Assembly: GCA_029979405.1 (NCBI GenBank)
Contig: JAPOHM010000067.1
Coordinates: 1-7,194 of the forward strand
Reading direction: 5' to 3'
DNA length: 7,194 bases
From: Methanobacteriota archaeon
GTDB lineage: Archaea; Thermoplasmatota; Poseidoniia; Poseidoniales; Poseidoniaceae
Below are positions 4,579-7,194 of the stretch, one piece after another (within the stretch, counting starts at the first letter, position 1; every line of letters starts with the position of its first letter). Position numbers and translations under genes: made by a program. Under the pieces are notes generated by a model. It did not search any database and had not been told where the DNA came from. It saw nothing but the letters and a program-made list of their open reading frames with translations.

Positions 4579-7014
4579 ATGAACAAAGGTGTAATTTCAA
4601 CTTTTATCATCTTGATATTGTTATGTTCAGTAGTGCCAACTTCTGAAGGTAGTAGTAATGGTAAATTCAACTCTGCTTCAGGTTGTGGCTCAAATTCTGG
4701 TTGTCATGGTCCTTCAGGAGGTGCCACGGTTTCAATGTCAGGACACCCTTCCTCTTATACAGCAGGACAAACCTACACCCTTTCCATTTCAGTAACGGGC
4801 CCAAGCGGAAGTAACGGAGGTTTTAGCCTTGAAGTGAATAAAGGGCAACTCTCGACCGGAGGTATTGGAATTATGGCAGTAAAAGTTAACTCTGCGGGAA
4901 CTAGTGCAACTCATACAACAAATAGTTACAGAAGTTGGTCAGTCGATTGGATAGCTCCATCATCGGGTTCAGGAACCGTTACTTTCGATGTGGCTGGAAA
5001 TGCAGTCAATGGAATGAATGGAGCCGATAATGGAGATGAATGGGATACTGCTACTTACCAAGTTCAAGAAGCAGGAGGTTCACAACCAAATAATCCTCCA
5101 ACTGCAACGAATCTACAATTATCACCTACCAATCCTGTAACTACTGATACATTGGTTCTGAGTTACACATATGATAACCAAGATAACGATACTGAACTAG
5201 ACAGCCAAATCCACTGGTTTAGAGACAATGTTCATATCACTGCGTTGGATGATTCAATGACCGTATCCCCTACTTTCACAACTAAAGGTGAAAGTTGGTA
5301 CGCTGAAGTAACACCGAGTGACGGAGAAGATAGTGGAACTATGAAAACAAGCCCAACGCTTACGGTGATTAATTCAATGCCGGTAATAGAATCCGCATCG
5401 ATAAATCCCTCTTCTGCTACTGAGGACGACAATCTTTCGATTATCATGACGTCGTCAGACGCCGATGGAGATTCCCGCAGCATTAGTGGAATAGAGTGGT
5501 ATTTAGACGGGTCAAAAGTCAGCGCTTTTGACGGGGATTCTGAAATACCATCGGTAGCAATCAGGTCGGGAGATGTGTGGCATAGCCGAATCAAGGTAAA
5601 TGATGGAGAAGTCGATAGCAACTGGTTCACAACGTTGAGCATAACTATTGGAAGCAATAATCAACCACCTGTAATTGATAGCGTATCAATACAGGGCACG
5701 TTCACGACAGTGGATGATTTAGTCGCAACTGCGGCGGCATCTGACCCCAACCAAGACACAATATCATTGGAGTGGCAATGGCCGGGCTCAACAATTACAA
5801 CAGATACTCTTCCATCGTATTTGACTTCCAAAGGTGAATCATGGAAGGTTATGGTTAGGGCAACCGATGGTGCATTATATTCTGATTGGGTAGAGAGTAA
5901 TTCTGTGATAATTCAAAATTCACAACCAGAATTAATCACTATGAGTATAAACCAAGAAACGATATTTTTCCAGTCTGAAGCAACCTACACATACGAAGCT
6001 TATGATGCGGATGGGGACACTCTCATGCCAGTTGAAACATGGTCGCTTGATGAAGATGAGCTAACACTTAGCCTCAAGGTAAGAGATACAGAATTCAGCA
6101 ATTCAAATGACCTCTCTGATACTGTGATTATCATTAATTCACCACCAACGGTTTCTTATTCAGGACCGACTATCCAAACAGCACTGCAGGATTTATCACC
6201 TATTGTTGAAACAGGGGATGCAAATAATGACGATGTAACAACATCATGGGAATGGTATCGTAACGGATTTTTGACTTCTTTCGAAAGTAACTTTGTACCA
6301 TCGAGCAGTATTGCTGCTGGAGATATTTGGTTAGCACATGTCACTCCAAATGATGGAATTGAGAATGGAACTGTGATTGAGATTTATTTCTCGATTTCAA
6401 ACATTAATCCTACTGCATTAATTTCAACGCAGGATGATTTAGTTAGGGGAATGATGGTTACATTTTCTGCAATGGATTCTACCGATGAAGATGGCTCGAT
6501 AGTCAACGCCATATGGTCTATTGATGGAGTAACAGTTCACCAAGGCCTGACATATTCTTTCATCATGCCTGATTCGATAGAACTTGAAGCAAAGGTGTTT
6601 GATGACATGGGTGCAAGCGACACCTATAAATCAACATACAGTTCTCAAGAACCACCACTTGCAGTTGATTTACAAATTGAAATTGATGGTACTGAAGTGG
6701 CACTGAGTTGGAAGGGTAATGCAGAAATGTGGGCTGTAGCACATAATGGTGAAGTAGTTGCAACTACAAGTGAGAATGAATACCGCTATTCCCCATCCTT
6801 ATCCGGATCTCACACATTTTCTGTATACCCAATAGTAGATAATCAACAAATTACTATCGATTCAGCAACTTCCTTTGGGGATGTAGATTTGGATGCAGGA
6901 ACCATACCAGATGCCCCTGGACCAAGTGAATCACTCGGTCTAATTTTCAGCATAATTTTGATGTTGATTGGAATTGGCGGTGTCTCATATTCGTTCATTC
7001 AAAGGAGGGATTGA
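4579..7014 (+). CDS. Secreted, C-terminally anchored multidomain surface protein with choice-of-anchor-V-like domain and Ig/PKD-like repeats
   Basis: This 811-residue protein appears to be exported and held at the cell surface. Residues 1-24 are a signal peptide (hydrophobic ISTFIILILLCSVV, cleavage near SEG/SS). Then comes Cys36, Cys42-His43 (CX5CH). Residues 46-165 resemble the choice-of-anchor-V/reeler-type domain: TAGQTYTL, GGFSLEV, THT, SWSVDWIAP, and GNAVNG near the end. Residues 171-688 hold six Ig/PKD-like units of 73-96 residues, followed by a fibronectin-III-like domain (about 693-765). A Pro/Gly-rich linker leads to a membrane helix (about 786-807) and the tail QRRD. Acidic Asp-rich loops recur at the same place in the repeats (for example D294-D298, D476-D480), suggesting calcium binding. 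At least three N-glycosylation sequons are visible (Asn203, Asn285, Asn596). It leads an operon with the next gene. A role in adhesion, surface-layer structure or substrate binding is an inference; no catalytic domain is visible. Confidence 0.88.
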   Translation: MNKGVISTFIILILLCSVVPTSEGSSNGKFNSASGCGSNSGCHGPSGGATVSMSGHPSSYTAGQTYTLSISVTGPSGSNGGFSLEVNKGQLSTGGIGIMAVKVNSAGTSATHTTNSYRSWSVDWIAPSSGSGTVTFDVAGNAVNGMNGADNGDEWDTATYQVQEAGGSQPNNPPTATNLQLSPTNPVTTDTLVLSYTYDNQDNDTELDSQIHWFRDNVHITALDDSMTVSPTFTTKGESWYAEVTPSDGEDSGTMKTSPTLTVINSMPVIESASINPSSATEDDNLSIIMTSSDADGDSRSISGIEWYLDGSKVSAFDGDSEIPSVAIRSGDVWHSRIKVNDGEVDSNWFTTLSITIGSNNQPPVIDSVSIQGTFTTVDDLVATAAASDPNQDTISLEWQWPGSTITTDTLPSYLTSKGESWKVMVRATDGALYSDWVESNSVIIQNSQPELITMSINQETIFFQSEATYTYEAYDADGDTLMPVETWSLDEDELTLSLKVRDTEFSNSNDLSDTVIIINSPPTVSYSGPTIQTALQDLSPIVETGDANNDDVTTSWEWYRNGFLTSFESNFVPSSSIAAGDIWLAHVTPNDGIENGTVIEIYFSISNINPTALISTQDDLVRGMMVTFSAMDSTDEDGSIVNAIWSIDGVTVHQGLTYSFIMPDSIELEAKVFDDMGASDTYKSTYSSQEPPLAVDLQIEIDGTEVALSWKGNAEMWAVAHNGEVVATTSENEYRYSPSLSGSHTFSVYPIVDNQQITIDSATSFGDVDLDAGTIPDAPGPSESLGLIFSIILMLIGIGGVSYSFIQRRD
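5089..6642 (+). repeat. Six tandem Ig/PKD-like protein repeats within the surface protein
   Basis: Approximate units by residue: 171-265, 266-361, 362-447, 448-520, 521-608 and 609-688. Most begin near a Pro-Pro or Met-Pro turn and an alternating beta strand. An Asp-rich loop follows (D199-D204, D294-D298, D389-D393, D476-D480, D547-D552, D633-D638), then a strand with WEW/IEW/IHW. A KGESW or (S/A)GDxW motif leads into a strand ending in DG. KGESW occurs at 236-240 and 418-422; GDVW and GDIW occupy the same position in units 2 and 5. Unit 6 is closer to a PKD domain and lacks this motif; unit 4 is shortened. The repeats are visible in protein but not as nucleotide repeats, so the duplications are old. 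Confidence 0.75.
7004..7008 (+). promoter_or_regulatory. Strong Shine-Dalgarno site for the right-edge gene
   Basis: GGAGG lies six bases before the GTG at 7015 and inside the last codons of the preceding gene. It fixes the start of the next gene and shows that the two are translated from one mRNA. Confidence 0.8.
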
Positions 7015-7194
7015 GTGAAATTCAACTTGATTATAGTTTCATTATTGTTGATTTTTTCATCGACAATTTCTACCGCCAATCCAGGTGGTGAAGTCGATAG
7101 CGTCAGCTCTCGCGATTGCGCTGGTTCGTGTCACTCCTCACCATCGACCAACGGGCAATCAAGTGCAGTGATGATGCTTGAAGCACCCGAGCAG
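7015..7194 (+). CDS. N-terminus of a second secreted Cys/Cys-His protein (runs off right edge)
   Basis: Sixty codons run from GTG to the window edge without a stop, starting on the base after the upstream TGA. Residues 1-21 are a signal peptide: MKFN, hydrophobic LIIVSLLLIFSS, and likely cleavage after ISTA. The mature part soon shows Cys35, Cys39-His40 (CX3CH), followed by a Ser/Pro-rich stretch and a likely beta strand (SSAVMMLEAP). The order, a signal peptide, then a CxnCH motif, then a polar linker and the pattern VxM, matches the start of the preceding 811-residue protein. The two are therefore probably related in their N-terminal domain and act together at the cell surface. A strong Shine-Dalgarno site and zero-base spacing support co-translation. 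The remainder and the function cannot be seen. Confidence 0.8.
   Translation, partial: MKFNLIIVSLLLIFSSTISTANPGGEVDSVSSRDCAGSCHSSPSTNGQSSAVMMLEAPEQ

Noticed and set aside
4624..4626. Cys16 of the surface protein as a lipoprotein attachment site
   Set aside because: The cysteine lies within the hydrophobic core, and the preceding ILL lacks the small residue expected before a lipobox cysteine; ordinary signal cleavage near residue 24 fits better.
5232..5657. Minus-strand open frame of 141 codons inside the surface protein
   Set aside because: It is antisense to the repeats, whose regular Ig-like pattern shows the plus strand is the coding one.
1..7194. CRISPR array, tRNA, rRNA, insertion sequence or long nucleotide repeat
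   Set aside because: Nearly all of the window is explained by coding sequence, gaps are at most 86 bases, and no spaced direct repeats, cloverleaf or terminal inverted repeats were seen.

Overview
The window most likely comes from an archaeon, and the overall style best fits an uncultivated marine euryarchaeon of the Marine Group II (Poseidoniales) kind. This is an inference from promoter layout, secreted-protein architecture and gene mix, not from a marker gene. The DNA is AT-rich. Genes that begin a transcription unit have no Shine-Dalgarno sequence. Two of them (minus-strand start at 143, plus-strand start at 4579) have a TATA-box-like element about 27-34 bases upstream of the start codon, which suggests leaderless or very short-leader mRNAs. 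Genes that follow closely behind another gene (starts at 2523 and 7015) use GTG and have a clear Shine-Dalgarno match.

Layout: (1) 1-143, minus strand: the N-terminus of a secreted protein with a signal peptide; the rest lies beyond the left edge. (2) 199-1983, minus strand: a complete ABC exporter half-transporter (six-helix membrane domain fused to an ATPase). (3) 1984-2069: a short divergent intergenic region. (4) 2070-2498, plus strand: a small PPC/DUF296 domain protein. (5) 2523-4541, plus strand: a full-length NAD+-dependent, bacterial-type DNA ligase (LigA), 24 bases behind the PPC gene and probably co-transcribed with it. (6) 4579-7014, plus strand: an 811-residue secreted, C-terminally anchored surface protein. 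It has a signal peptide, a Cys/Cys-His motif, a choice-of-anchor-V-like domain, six Ig/PKD-like repeats with acidic loops, a fibronectin-like domain and a terminal membrane helix. (7) 7015 to the right edge, plus strand: the start of a second secreted protein with a similar Cys/Cys-His motif, directly abutting gene 6.

Functionally there are three blocks: transport and secretion on the minus strand, a two-gene PPC-ligase unit in the middle, and a surface-protein operon on the right. The observations most worth following are a PCNA-interaction-like C-terminal tail on the bacterial-type ligase, two departures from consensus in its NAD+ pocket, and the tandem secreted proteins with non-standard CX5CH and CX3CH motifs. 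There is no tRNA, rRNA, CRISPR array, insertion sequence or long nucleotide repeat that I can see. The longest gene-free stretch is 86 bases.
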